A stretch of DNA of 50,379 nt from Candidatus Binataceae bacterium (GTDB lineage Bacteria > Desulfobacterota > Binatia > Binatales > Binataceae). Both the position numbers and the translations under genes were made by a program. This document shows, piece by piece, positions 42,293 through 50,224 of this stretch. The stretch covers positions 1-50,379 of the forward strand of contig DASXMJ010000206.1 in assembly GCA_036495685.1 (NCBI GenBank), read 5' to 3'. The stretch's first letter is position 1; every line of letters begins with the position of its first letter. The notes below the pieces were generated by a model that was given only the letters and a program-made list of their open reading frames with translations, did no database searches and had not been told where the DNA came from.

Positions 42293-42490
42293 ATGGACAG
42301 AATGAAATGCGGTGATTGTTACCGGCGAGAGAGGGTTTGCCGAACTCGCCGCCAGATGATGAAATTGGCGCGCTGTCTGGCCCAGGTGCGACGCAAATTG
42401 CTGCGCACAGGCGGTTTTGCTAACCACCCACTAGCCAACCTGGCTATACTGGCTGATCCACCGGCGCCCGATATTCCGCGACTGAAATGA
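42293..42490 (+). CDS. Possible small Cys- and Arg-rich protein
   Basis: A 65-codon frame with GGGAG nine bases upstream of ATG 42293 reads MDRMKCGDCYRRERVCRTRR and later LARCLAQVRRKLLRTGGFAN. It overlaps the 3' end of the convergent desaturase gene by 47 bases. The cysteines are suggestive of metal binding, but no family is known and it may not be expressed. The rest of the gap from 42077 holds nothing recognisable. Confidence 0.3.
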   Translation: MDRMKCGDCYRRERVCRTRRQMMKLARCLAQVRRKLLRTGGFANHPLANLAILADPPAPDIPRLK

Positions 42491-43550
42491 TCCGCTGCGT
42501 GCGCTCATCCCAGAGAATGAATTTCAAAGCGCGTGGGACGGAAGACAATTTCACGCGTGCCACACCGACGAATAGATCTCGATATCGGTCGTGGCATGCG
42601 ACGAGGCGATAGTTGGGAATCCGAGGGGACAGGTGATGGATGTGATGGTAGCCGATATTCGCTGTGAACCAATTCAGCCATCGCGGCAGAATCAGGAAGC
42701 TGGTTCCTTTGATAGCGCCGGTTTCGTGGTCCCAGTGCCGGGTGTCGCTCGCGTAGGAGTGCTCGAAATTGTGTTGCACCGTGAACAGCAATATCCCCGC
42801 GCCACCCGCCAGCGATAAGGCGACAACATAAATCGCGAAGAACCGCGTCGGGCCGATCGCCCAGCACATCAGTGCCCATCCGCTGAGCAGCGCCACGTTG
42901 TTCCAAAACATGTGCCAGTACTGTTTTCGCGATTGCCAGCAGGGGGTTTCAAAGCCGGAGGCGATCGTCCGCATCGACGTATGCGGTCTTGCGATTTTAC
43001 CCGCCACGATGTGGCTGATCAGCTCCATACTGCCTTTCAGCCAGGTGAAGCGAGGATTGAAAATCAAGTAGATGAACCCGACGAACGGCGCGAGAGCGAT
43101 GCTGCACTTGCCGCGATACAGCCGCTGCTGGCTATGGCTCATCGATTCGTACTCGTTGACCGACAGTGTGGTGTACGGTCCGCGGTATCGTTCCCAGTCG
43201 CCGTTGGTGGCGTGGTGATAGCTGTGATGCTGCGACCATACAAATTGCGGCATCCCACATACGACGCCCAGGACAAAACCGAATACGCGATTGAGAGGCT
43301 GGGTTCGAAACAAGCTCCCGTGACCGCATTCATGCATCAACGCGAAGGCGCGGATGTTGAAAAGGCTTATTAGCAGCACCGCCGCGCACGTGAGCCACAG
43401 CGAAATGTCAGAGCTCGCCACTGCGGCGCACCAGACCAGCGCAAGAGACGCCAACACCATGAGTACCTGCGTCAGGGCTCTGAGATCGTCAGGGCGCGCA
43501 TGCTCGAGAACAAGGTCGCTTTTTTTGTTCTTTATCTGCGATCCAATCAC
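42444..43550 (-). CDS. Fatty acid desaturase family protein (membrane di-iron)
   Basis: A 368-aa membrane desaturase. The histidine boxes are HECGH (73-77), HHSYHH (108-113), QHNFEH (259-264) and HHIHH (302-306), the full set of di-iron ligands of acyl-lipid or acyl-CoA desaturases. Hydrophobic pairs flank the boxes (VLMVLASLALVWCAA, TCAAVLLISLFNI, FVGFIYLIF, FAIYVVALSLAGGAGILLF). The GTG start at 43550 has GAAGG at good spacing. It follows the Gly-rich secreted protein gene by one base. The double bond position cannot be told. Related enzymes help adapt membrane fluidity or make unusual lipids. Confidence 0.88.
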   Translation of the reverse strand: MIGSQIKNKKSDLVLEHARPDDLRALTQVLMVLASLALVWCAAVASSDISLWLTCAAVLLISLFNIRAFALMHECGHGSLFRTQPLNRVFGFVLGVVCGMPQFVWSQHHSYHHATNGDWERYRGPYTTLSVNEYESMSHSQQRLYRGKCSIALAPFVGFIYLIFNPRFTWLKGSMELISHIVAGKIARPHTSMRTIASGFETPCWQSRKQYWHMFWNNVALLSGWALMCWAIGPTRFFAIYVVALSLAGGAGILLFTVQHNFEHSYASDTRHWDHETGAIKGTSFLILPRWLNWFTANIGYHHIHHLSPRIPNYRLVACHDRYRDLFVGVARVKLSSVPRALKFILWDERTQRIISVAEYRAPVDQPV

Positions 43551-43551
43551 T

Positions 43552-44293
43552 CTACACCTTCAACCTTCCAGCGAGTGCCCTGCGCCCGAATCGTCGGAAT
43601 TCCACGCAAGCAAACCGCCAACGGAGACATTTTGATGTGCGACGAATGTAAGCAGTGCAGGGACAGAGGTGATGCTCGTGCATGAAGCCCTGCAGGAGCG
43701 GACCGATCATTGATGTCAGCGGACTGCCTGCTGCGCCGTTGGGGTTGGCTGTGCCGCTGGAACCGGGTGCGCCGTTCTGCGCTCCCATTCCGGTGAGGGC
43801 GCCGAGTAGGGAGCCAGACCCGCTCGGAGCTGGGGCGCCGCCATTCGCCGCACTGTATTCTTGCGCACTGTACCCTTGCGGCGCGCCATATCCCTGTTTG
43901 AGCGTCAGCGCCGTAGCCGTTACCCTGGCTCATGTACTGTTGTGGCGATCCAGACGGCGCGAACGAGGGCTGGTTCTGCGAATAGCCGCTGCCGGAAGGC
44001 GCGCATCCATTCGGACCGAGCTGGCCGATCTGCTGGATGACGGAGTCGAGCTGGGAAGCAAACTGATGGGCGCTGTTATAGTCGTGATAGTAGTCAGCCT
44101 GCGAAATCTGGTTGTTGAGGTCCTCGCGCTTCTGCATCAACTGGGCGACCTGAGGATTGCTAGCGCATCCATAACCGCCGCCGGAGACGTACGACCCTCC
44201 ACCGTAGCCGCCGAAGTTCTGCGCCAGCGCCGCGACCGGCATCGCGAACATGAACGCCGCGCCAACAATCGCCATCAAAAATCGCCGCGTCAT
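43552..44293 (-). CDS. Secreted Gly/Ser/Ala/Gln-rich protein, probably frameshifted
   Basis: The N terminus is a clear signal peptide (FLMAIVGAAFMFAMPVAALA) followed by QNFGGYGGGSYVSGGGYGCA. A helical part follows (NPQVAQLMQKREDLNNQISQ and HQFASQLDSVIQQIGQL), with two lone cysteines. After SQGNGYGADAQ the frame becomes Arg-rich and unlike the rest. Shifting one base near 43900 restores low-complexity sequence (QGYGAPQGYSAQEYSAANGG, then MGAQNGAPGSSGTANPNGAA). The single indel lies in a short A-run and may be an error or real. Either frame ends within a few bases of the desaturase start, so the two genes are coupled. The function is unknown. Confidence 0.55.
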
Positions 44294-44338
44294 GAACTGA
44301 TACCTCCCACGTCTGGAGCCTCGATCGACATCGCTCCA

Positions 44339-44554
44339 CTAACCAATACGATTCACGCGCGGTCGGCGTTTCACCAAAATCGCGTTTGCGATGGCGAAGC
44401 GCGGGATAGCTTGAATCCGCGGCAGGTTCAGACGAAGGTGCGGTGCGCGAGCACAGTACATCACGGCGCCGGCGACCGCACAGACCGCGATTCCTTCTAT
44501 CAGGCTGACGCCGCTGGTCAGGAGGAAAAGGCCCAGCACGAGCGCGGTCGCCAT
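44339..44554 (-). CDS. Possible small membrane protein
   Basis: A 71-aa frame with one or two membrane segments (TALVLGLFLLTSGVSLIEGI, IAVCAVAGAVMYCA) and a basic C terminus. ATG 44554 has no clear ribosome site. It starts next to a partial tRNA sequence, and its family is not recognised. It may be real, but the support is thin. Confidence 0.3.
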   Translation of the reverse strand: MATALVLGLFLLTSGVSLIEGIAVCAVAGAVMYCARAPHLRLNLPRIQAIPRFAIANAILVKRRPRVNRIG

Positions 44555-44586
44555 CAAAGCGACCAGCGTAGGCTAACGGCTATTTC

Positions 44587-44615
44587 CTTGCTCTATCCAT
44601 CTGAGCTAAGGGGGC
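44587..44615 (-). tRNA. 5' fragment of a tRNA (Arg-like), incomplete
   Basis: On the minus strand the sequence GCCCCCTTA GCTC AGATGGATA GAGC A shows an acceptor half-stem, the U8-A9 linker and a complete D-arm (GCTC/GAGC around AGATGGATA), as in bacterial tRNA-Arg. After the D-arm no anticodon stem can be formed and no TTCGA T-loop follows. It is a truncated tRNA, as left behind at some integration or deletion junctions. Confidence 0.45.
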
Positions 44616-44691
44616 GCCGGCTCAGCGGATCTCCTTGCTGCCAAGCATCGGCGACAGTAAAGTACGGCCATGCCCATGATGGTGACCTTCC

Positions 44692-45357
44692 GTGTCCGCC
44701 CCTCGGCGGACACCGCGCGACGAGCGACGACGCCGCCTCGGTCAAAATTTCCTTCGTCCCGAAATCGCTGACCGCATCGTCGCCGAAGCGGACTTTCTCC
44801 CCGGCGAGCTCGTCATCGAGCTCGGTGCCGGTCTCGGCGCAATCACTATCGCCCTGGCGAGGCGCCAGGTTGAGGTAGTCGCCATCGAGATCGACCCGGT
44901 GTGGGCCGAGCGACTGCGCGATCGTACCCGCGAGGCGTTTCCAGACAACGTGCGAGTTGTGGAAGGCGATTTTCTCTCCTTGTCCCTTCCTAGCCGGCCG
45001 TTCCGCGTGATCGGATCTCTTCCTTTCGGACATACGACCGACGTCCTTCGCCGCCTGTTAGAAAATCCGTACATGGCCCTGGAACGGGCCGATCTCATCG
45101 TGCAGTGGGAAGTGGCGCGCAAGCGCGCGGCGTTATCTCCCTCCACGCTGCGTTCCACAACGTGGTTACCCTGGTGGGAATTCCGCCTTGGTCGGCACCT
45201 AACGGCTGCAGCTTTCCGACCTGTGCCCCACGTGGACTCTGGGGTCCTAATCATCACACGGCGTGAGCCCGCGCTACTCCCGCCTGCCATGGCCCGGTTG
45301 TATAGTGAGTTCGTGCGCACTCATTGGCCGTTTGATCGGTCAGTTTCGCGACGATAA
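44692..45357 (+). CDS. Erm-type 23S rRNA adenine N6-methyltransferase
   Basis: A 221-aa protein of the Erm/KsgA family. It begins DERRRRLGQNFLRPEIADRI, a hallmark of the Erm branch, then has SAM motif I VIELGAGLGAIT, motif II VEVVAIEIDPVWAERL, the acidic VEGDFLSLSL, and the catalytic motif as GSLPFGHTT where most relatives have N-L-P-Y/F. The Asn-to-Ser change at the catalytic motif is unusual. The later block QWEVARKRAALSPSTLRSTT is typical of actinobacterial Erm proteins. GTG 44692 is the chosen start. The C terminus is about 30-50 aa shorter than usual. Erm enzymes dimethylate A2058 and give macrolide-lincosamide-streptogramin B resistance; activity here is unproven. Confidence 0.8.
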   Translation: MSAPRRTPRDERRRRLGQNFLRPEIADRIVAEADFLPGELVIELGAGLGAITIALARRQVEVVAIEIDPVWAERLRDRTREAFPDNVRVVEGDFLSLSLPSRPFRVIGSLPFGHTTDVLRRLLENPYMALERADLIVQWEVARKRAALSPSTLRSTTWLPWWEFRLGRHLTAAAFRPVPHVDSGVLIITRREPALLPPAMARLYSEFVRTHWPFDRSVSRR

Positions 45358-45875
45358 GCGTTTATTGACCACGGCCTTGCGTTGGCCGGCCCCGACGCGA
45401 AGACTATCAACGCCCGTCCTCAAGAGGGCGTAAAGCTCTTCGTTGAGGAGTGTCCGCTGCCCGGACTCGCGCTTGGCGTGACAGCAATGTATTGCGAGCC
45501 GAAAAGCCGCGCACAAGCGAGTTCTTAGAAATCGCGATGAAACGTCATGTAACTCTGAGTATACCTTCGTAACTCGCCTCGACGTTTCGTACTTCCGCTT
45601 CCAGAGCCAACGTGAAATCAACTCGCTGTTGCGGAAAATGCCAAAAATGTGCATTGCTCTGTTGCGGGCTTGGCGTGAAGTCAGCTTCTTGATGCTGACC
45701 CTGGGTACTGTCTGACAGTTCGTTGAGAAGCGAGGAAACATTGGAGCTTCTCGATCTGGGAGGCCGCGGAGGCGGATAAAGGGTGGGTGAAACTCTGATG
45801 CTTGCGTCAAATGTTTGGCAGGTCGCAAGCGATTGTCCAAATTCGAGACTTCCTCGTCGGTCGCGCTCACCCATC
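45358..45875. other. Region with short inverted repeats and no recognised gene
   Basis: About 520 bases between the erm-like gene and the HAD gene. A hairpin ACTGTC-T-GACAGT (45707-45719) and just before it GTCAGC/GCTGAC arms around TTCTTGAT are visible. A long minus-strand frame covers the gap, but its composition looks non-coding. Confidence 0.35.
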
Positions 45876-46718
45876 TCAAGGTGCCAACTTCCCTGATGAA
45901 GAACTTCGCGGTGGTCGAAAAAGGTGGGGGGAAATCAGGCGCCTTGCGTACAAGGTCAGGTGTCGACGCGTAGCGCGGTCTTTTCCATCGCGTTCACCGT
46001 CACGTCCCACTTGGCTGACGACGGATCGCCGCGTTGGATATGGCATCGAATCGAAAAACGCACCGCTCGGCTGGAAGCCCGGCAACACCGTTGCTGCGCC
46101 TGCATCCAGCAATCGCTGGGCCGTATCGCCGCTACCAACCCTGATGAAGTTCCGGCCCAGACGCTGCGCAGCATGGCAGTCCCAGACTCCGTCTCCCACG
46201 TATGTGACGGCGGAGAAGCTGCCGCCATAACAGGCGACGGCCTTGCGAGCAGAGATCGTCATGATCTCCTCGCGAGACCGCGCATCGTCGCAACTCGACA
46301 TCGGAATACCAGGATCGAACAGCCTGGCTCTGCGGAGCTTCAGCTCGGCCTCAGCGAGGAAGCATCCGGTCGCAATAGCGGACTTGAGATCCGCAATCGA
46401 ACGGAGCGTGGTCAACACCGCTGCGGCCCCGGGCAGTGCACGGATACACTCCGTGTCCTTGCGTACTACGGCTTCGAGTACGGCGACCAGCCGACCTTTG
46501 AAACGATCCACCTCAGAATCGCTAATTTTTCGAGCCAACGCCTGTTCGCACAGTTGCGCGACGATTCCGAGACCCGTGACGTCCTTCAATCCTTCAATCC
46601 AGGTGGGATAGTTGGACGGCAGCCCAAAGATTTCCTTCGCGGTTTGCCAAAAGCATTCCGAGTCCACCGTGCCCATGTCCGTCAAGGTCCCATCAATGTC
46701 AAAAACGATCAGGTGCAT
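45876..46718 (-). CDS. HAD superfamily hydrolase (phosphatase)
   Basis: The protein opens with HAD motif I, VFDIDGTLTDMGTVDSECFW, with both catalytic Asp residues. Motif II (TLRSIADLKSAIATGCF) and motif III/IV (ARKAVACYGG, then VTYVGDGVWDCHAAQRLG with the Mg-binding Asp pair) follow in order. It resembles phosphoglycolate- or beta-phosphoglucomutase-type phosphatases of about 225 aa. The last 50 residues after VLPGFQPSGAFFDSMP are Arg-rich and look like an out-of-register tail, so the natural stop may have been lost. There is no good ribosome site at 46718. The substrate is unknown. Confidence 0.75.
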   Translation of the reverse strand: MHLIVFDIDGTLTDMGTVDSECFWQTAKEIFGLPSNYPTWIEGLKDVTGLGIVAQLCEQALARKISDSEVDRFKGRLVAVLEAVVRKDTECIRALPGAAAVLTTLRSIADLKSAIATGCFLAEAELKLRRARLFDPGIPMSSCDDARSREEIMTISARKAVACYGGSFSAVTYVGDGVWDCHAAQRLGRNFIRVGSGDTAQRLLDAGAATVLPGFQPSGAFFDSMPYPTRRSVVSQVGRDGERDGKDRATRRHLTLYARRLISPHLFRPPRSSSSGKLAP

Positions 46719-46917
46719 TTCTTGATGCAGCAGTTCTCAGATCGCCCACTTCGCCGTACACCGCGCAGAAGTCGCTACTCCGAACCGCAGCGTGAGATTC
46801 GTGGAGATCTTAGATCGAGATCGCGGGTAGCCCGGCAGCTCGAGCTTAGGTTGCTTTCCATACTGGGGCTTCGGAACGACCCCTCGCGTTCGAACCGTTC
46901 GGCTGAAGAAATCTTGG

Positions 46918-48975
46918 TCACCACACCCCGCATGCGGGCTGACGAACCATAGGTTGGCCGGCTTTGCATCCGAATGCTTCCTTGAAGGCGGCCGAGTTTT
47001 GTACTGCGCCATTGACCCGCCATCGTCCCGGCGAATGCGGATTGACGATAGCCAGCACGCGCTCCTGCTCATCGGTAACGTTCTGGCACCAGATCTGGCC
47101 GTATGCGAGGAAGAAGCGCTGCGGCGGCGTAAACCCGTCGATGGGCTTCACGGCGGTGTTACCGATCATGTTCATCAGCGCCACGTATGCCAGCTTGAGA
47201 CCACCATTGTCCGCCGTGTTCTCGCCCAGAGTGAGCTTGCCGTTAAGATGCACTTCGCCTTTGTCATCCTTCACCGCTACGAAGCCGGAATACTCGTCCG
47301 CGATGCAGGCGGAGCGCTGTTCGAAGGCCTTGCGGTCATTGGGAGTCCACCAGTCCTTGAGATTACCCGCCGCGTCATACTTGCGTCCTTGATCGTCGAA
47401 GCCGTGGGTCAGCTCGTGTCCGATCACGAGGCCGATGCCGCCGAAGTTGACGGAATCGTCCATCTCCTTGTTGTAGAACGGCGGTTGCAGGATCCCGGCC
47501 GGGAAGTTGATATCATTCAGTGAGGCGCTGTAGGAAGCGTTCACCGTCGGCGGGGTCATCTCCCAGTCTTTGCGGTCGGTCGGCTTCTGGATTTTTTTGT
47601 TCTCACGCTGCACTTCGAATGCCAAGGCGCGCCCCGCGTTGCCCGCGTAGTCATCGCGCGTGATGACGACCGTGCTGTAATCGCGCCATTTATCGGGATA
47701 TCCGATGTTGTTGACGACCGCTTTCAGCTTCGCGTACGCCTGCCGCTTGGTCGCTTCCGACATCCATGATGCTTGCCCGATATCGCTATGCATCGCTTGC
47801 TCGATGGCTTGCACCATTTTCAATGTGCGCGACTTGCTATCCGGGCCGAACACTTTATCGACGTAGAGCTGGCCTAACGCCATCCCGACAAGATCGTCGG
47901 TAGAATGCACACATCGCTTCCATCGCGGCTCAATTTCCTTTTGGCCCGCCATAAATTTGCGGCCGAACTCGAACTCCTCGTCGACGAACGCCTTGGGCAA
48001 TACCGGCGTGAATGTGATCAGCGTGCGCCAGCGGAGGTAGGTCTTCCAATCATCGAGCGTCGCAACGTTGAGCTGCTCGTTCACCGCCTTGAAGAAGTCC
48101 GGATTGCCCACATTTAACTTTGAGAACTTCGGAGAGCCATTGTTGGCGAAATACTCTGTGAGATTGAAATTAGGCGCGGCGGCGGCGATTTCCGCCATCT
48201 GCATCATGTGATCGCGCTTCCTGGGATCGCGGCGTTCGGTGCGATCCATCGCGGCCTTGGCCAGCCCGGTCTCCACGGCAAGCACGGTTTTGCCCTCAGC
48301 AGCGACCACTTCGGGTTTGTCGCCGGCAAGCTCGAACATCTTCTGCACATGCTCTTGATACTTCTGCCGTGTTTCCACCGATTTCGCGTCCGCCTTGAGA
48401 TAGTAGTCGCGGTCAGGCAGCGTGATGCCGCCCTGGTCAAGGTTCGCGATAGTGAGGTTCGAGTCGTGCATGTCGGGCATCGAATCAAAGTTGAACAACG
48501 CCTCAAACCCGTTGCTATGCATGTGCGCAACTTGCAGGATGAGGTCTTTCTTCGACTTGATGGCGGCGATGCGCTCCATCTCCTGCCGCAGCGGCGTGGT
48601 GCCCTTTTTCTCAATCGTCGCTTCATCCATGCAAGAGGCGTAGTAGTCGCCAACTTTCTGTTCGATGGCGCTATGGGGTCCTGGAGCCTGGGCTTTTTCG
48701 AGGATGTCGCGCAGGACATATAGGTTGTGCTCGGACAGAGACGCAAAGCGGCCCCATACCGTCTTGTCCGGCGGAATCGGATTGTTCCTGAGCCAGTTTC
48801 CGCAGGCGTACTGATAGAAATCCACGCAAGGGTCCGCGGTTTTGTCGAGCGCGGTCAGATCAAAGCTGGGAATCTGTTTAGGAGCCTCGGATGAAGAGGT
48901 AGAGGGCGCCGCCTGGGCCATCGAAAGACCGGTCGCAAGTAACACCGGCAAAACCATGAGAATTCGAATATGCAT
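46918..48975 (-). CDS. M13 family zinc metallopeptidase (neprilysin/PepO-like)
   Basis: The 685-aa protein has a signal peptide (MHIRILMVLPVLLATGLSMA) and a full M13 peptidase. The zinc motif is HELTH (H520) in VIGHELTHGFDDQGRKYDA, the third ligand lies in GENTADNGGLKLAYVA, and the substrate-binding NASYSASLNDINFPAGILQP stretch stands for the usual N-A-x-Y motif. The C terminus CKAGQPMVRQPACGVW with the final W is complete. These are oligopeptidases facing the periplasm or outside. The start is set by the signal peptide; upstream codons to 49203 look spurious. No operon partner is obvious. Confidence 0.9.
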   Translation of the reverse strand: MHIRILMVLPVLLATGLSMAQAAPSTSSSEAPKQIPSFDLTALDKTADPCVDFYQYACGNWLRNNPIPPDKTVWGRFASLSEHNLYVLRDILEKAQAPGPHSAIEQKVGDYYASCMDEATIEKKGTTPLRQEMERIAAIKSKKDLILQVAHMHSNGFEALFNFDSMPDMHDSNLTIANLDQGGITLPDRDYYLKADAKSVETRQKYQEHVQKMFELAGDKPEVVAAEGKTVLAVETGLAKAAMDRTERRDPRKRDHMMQMAEIAAAAPNFNLTEYFANNGSPKFSKLNVGNPDFFKAVNEQLNVATLDDWKTYLRWRTLITFTPVLPKAFVDEEFEFGRKFMAGQKEIEPRWKRCVHSTDDLVGMALGQLYVDKVFGPDSKSRTLKMVQAIEQAMHSDIGQASWMSEATKRQAYAKLKAVVNNIGYPDKWRDYSTVVITRDDYAGNAGRALAFEVQRENKKIQKPTDRKDWEMTPPTVNASYSASLNDINFPAGILQPPFYNKEMDDSVNFGGIGLVIGHELTHGFDDQGRKYDAAGNLKDWWTPNDRKAFEQRSACIADEYSGFVAVKDDKGEVHLNGKLTLGENTADNGGLKLAYVALMNMIGNTAVKPIDGFTPPQRFFLAYGQIWCQNVTDEQERVLAIVNPHSPGRWRVNGAVQNSAAFKEAFGCKAGQPMVRQPACGVW

Positions 48976-49360
48976 TTTGCCGAGGAAAATAACGCTCCAC
49001 AGATAGGCTAGCAAACAGGCAAAATTCGGTGGCGCTCGCTCCGCTGGACACGGCGTGCCATCGGCGCCGACGCCGAACGCTGCGCTTGTGACGCCGTGCA
49101 GCGCTCCACTGAGCGCGTCTGGAATCTTCCGCGCTCTCCCAAACTCGGGTGAGGAGAGCGCGCCCTTAAATTGCTCGCATAAACAGAAGCCGAGGTTCCC
49201 CATACCTACCGAGGACGTAGCGGTTCATCGCTCAGTTATGGCCATAGTTGTGGATTTTCGGAATTTTACGATTGTAGGGTTTGATGACGTTTCTTGTACG
49301 GTGCATTACTGTAGCGAAGTGGAGGCGGCGAGCTTTGATGAACGGCGCTGATCCCTTGAA

Positions 49361-49686
49361 ATGAAAACTTTCGGCCAGGTGCTCAGAGACGCTCGGAAGA
49401 AAGCGCGGCTTACGCAGAGGGAGCTTGCGGCGCGATTGAAGCGTGAAGACGGGCGTCACATCGATCCTCCATATCTGAACGCAGTCGAACATGACCATCG
49501 CCAGAAGACCACCTGATCGAGCAGATGGCGAAGATTGTCGGCATCTCGCCCGATGTGCTGTGCTTTCATGCGAACCGGCAGCCGCCAGACGTCAAGACCG
49601 AGGCCGACCAGGAACGGGTCGAAGCCGCCTACCGAGCATTCCGCAAGGCGCTGGGGGTGAAATTACCGAGTGGCAAGCGAAAATGA
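49361..49686 (+). pseudogene. XRE family transcriptional regulator, frameshifted
   Basis: From ATG 49361 the frame encodes an XRE helix-turn-helix: MKTFGQVLRDARKKARLTQR, ELAARLKREDG and DPPYLNAVEHDHR, then stops after K-T-T. In another frame the sequence continues as the family's next part, DHLIEQMAKIVGISPDVLCF and EAAYRAFRKALGVKLPSGKR, ending at 49684-49686. At least one indel near 49510-49525 joins the two. The restored stop overlaps the ATG of the ImmA-like frame (ATGA), as usual for XRE-ImmA pairs. Confidence 0.7.
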
Positions 49687-50115
49687 AGTTGCTTCGCGAT
49701 CCGCTCGGACCGGCCAAATCCTCTGCTTTATTTCAAGCTGGAGCAACTGGACGAAGAGTGTGAGCAGATCGTAGCTGCCCTCATGTATCGACATTCGGGC
49801 GTCTTCAGGCTTCCCGTACCCACCCGACGACATCATCCGCATGATCGAGAGCGAAACTGACGATCTCGATATGTATGCGCATCTGCCCGAAGAGTTGGAC
49901 GGGCACGCGGATTTCTTTTTCGATCGAAAGCCACAGGTCCTGATCGCGAAGCGGCTTTCCGATCCGCGTTACGAGAACCGGCTTCCGATGACCCTAGGCC
50001 ATGAGTTCGGCCATGTTCGTTTTCGCGGTCCACTCTGGAGGGATAAGCGTCTAGATGCCAACCGGCGGCCTGCAGACCCTGAGATCAGCTCCAAAGCCTG
50101 CTCTCGCATTGTGAT
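49683..50115 (+). pseudogene. ImmA/IrrE family metallo-endopeptidase, frameshifted and truncated
   Basis: Successive parts of an ImmA/IrrE protein occur in different frames: KLEQLDEECEQIVAALMYRH, then PYPPDDIIRMIESETDDLDM, then DPRYENRLPMTLGHEFGHVR, which carries the zinc motif HEFGH. The readable part fades out near 50115, where the family normally has a long C-terminal half. At least two indels and the missing end make it dead. ImmA peptidases cleave partner XRE repressors, usually in integrative elements, phages or toxin-like modules. Confidence 0.65.
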
Positions 50116-50224
50116 TATGGAATTTGACAATTCCGCCATATCGAGCCTATGTTTAGATAGCGCGCGGTGCGCCTCGGGCCTCTTCAGTAACTCCGCGCGC
50201 GACTCCAATTCACTGGGTGTGATC

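Noticed and set aside
43682..44878. A 398-codon plus-strand frame running from the Gly-rich gene into the erm gene
   Set aside because: It crosses several supported genes in the wrong frame and has no domain.
45340..45879. A 179-codon minus-strand frame in the gap after the erm gene
   Set aside because: Composition is unlike coding sequence, it overlaps the HAD tail, and no ribosome site or domain is seen.
45924..46952. A 342-codon plus-strand frame opposite the HAD gene
   Set aside because: Antisense to a gene with complete HAD motifs; Arg-rich with no family.
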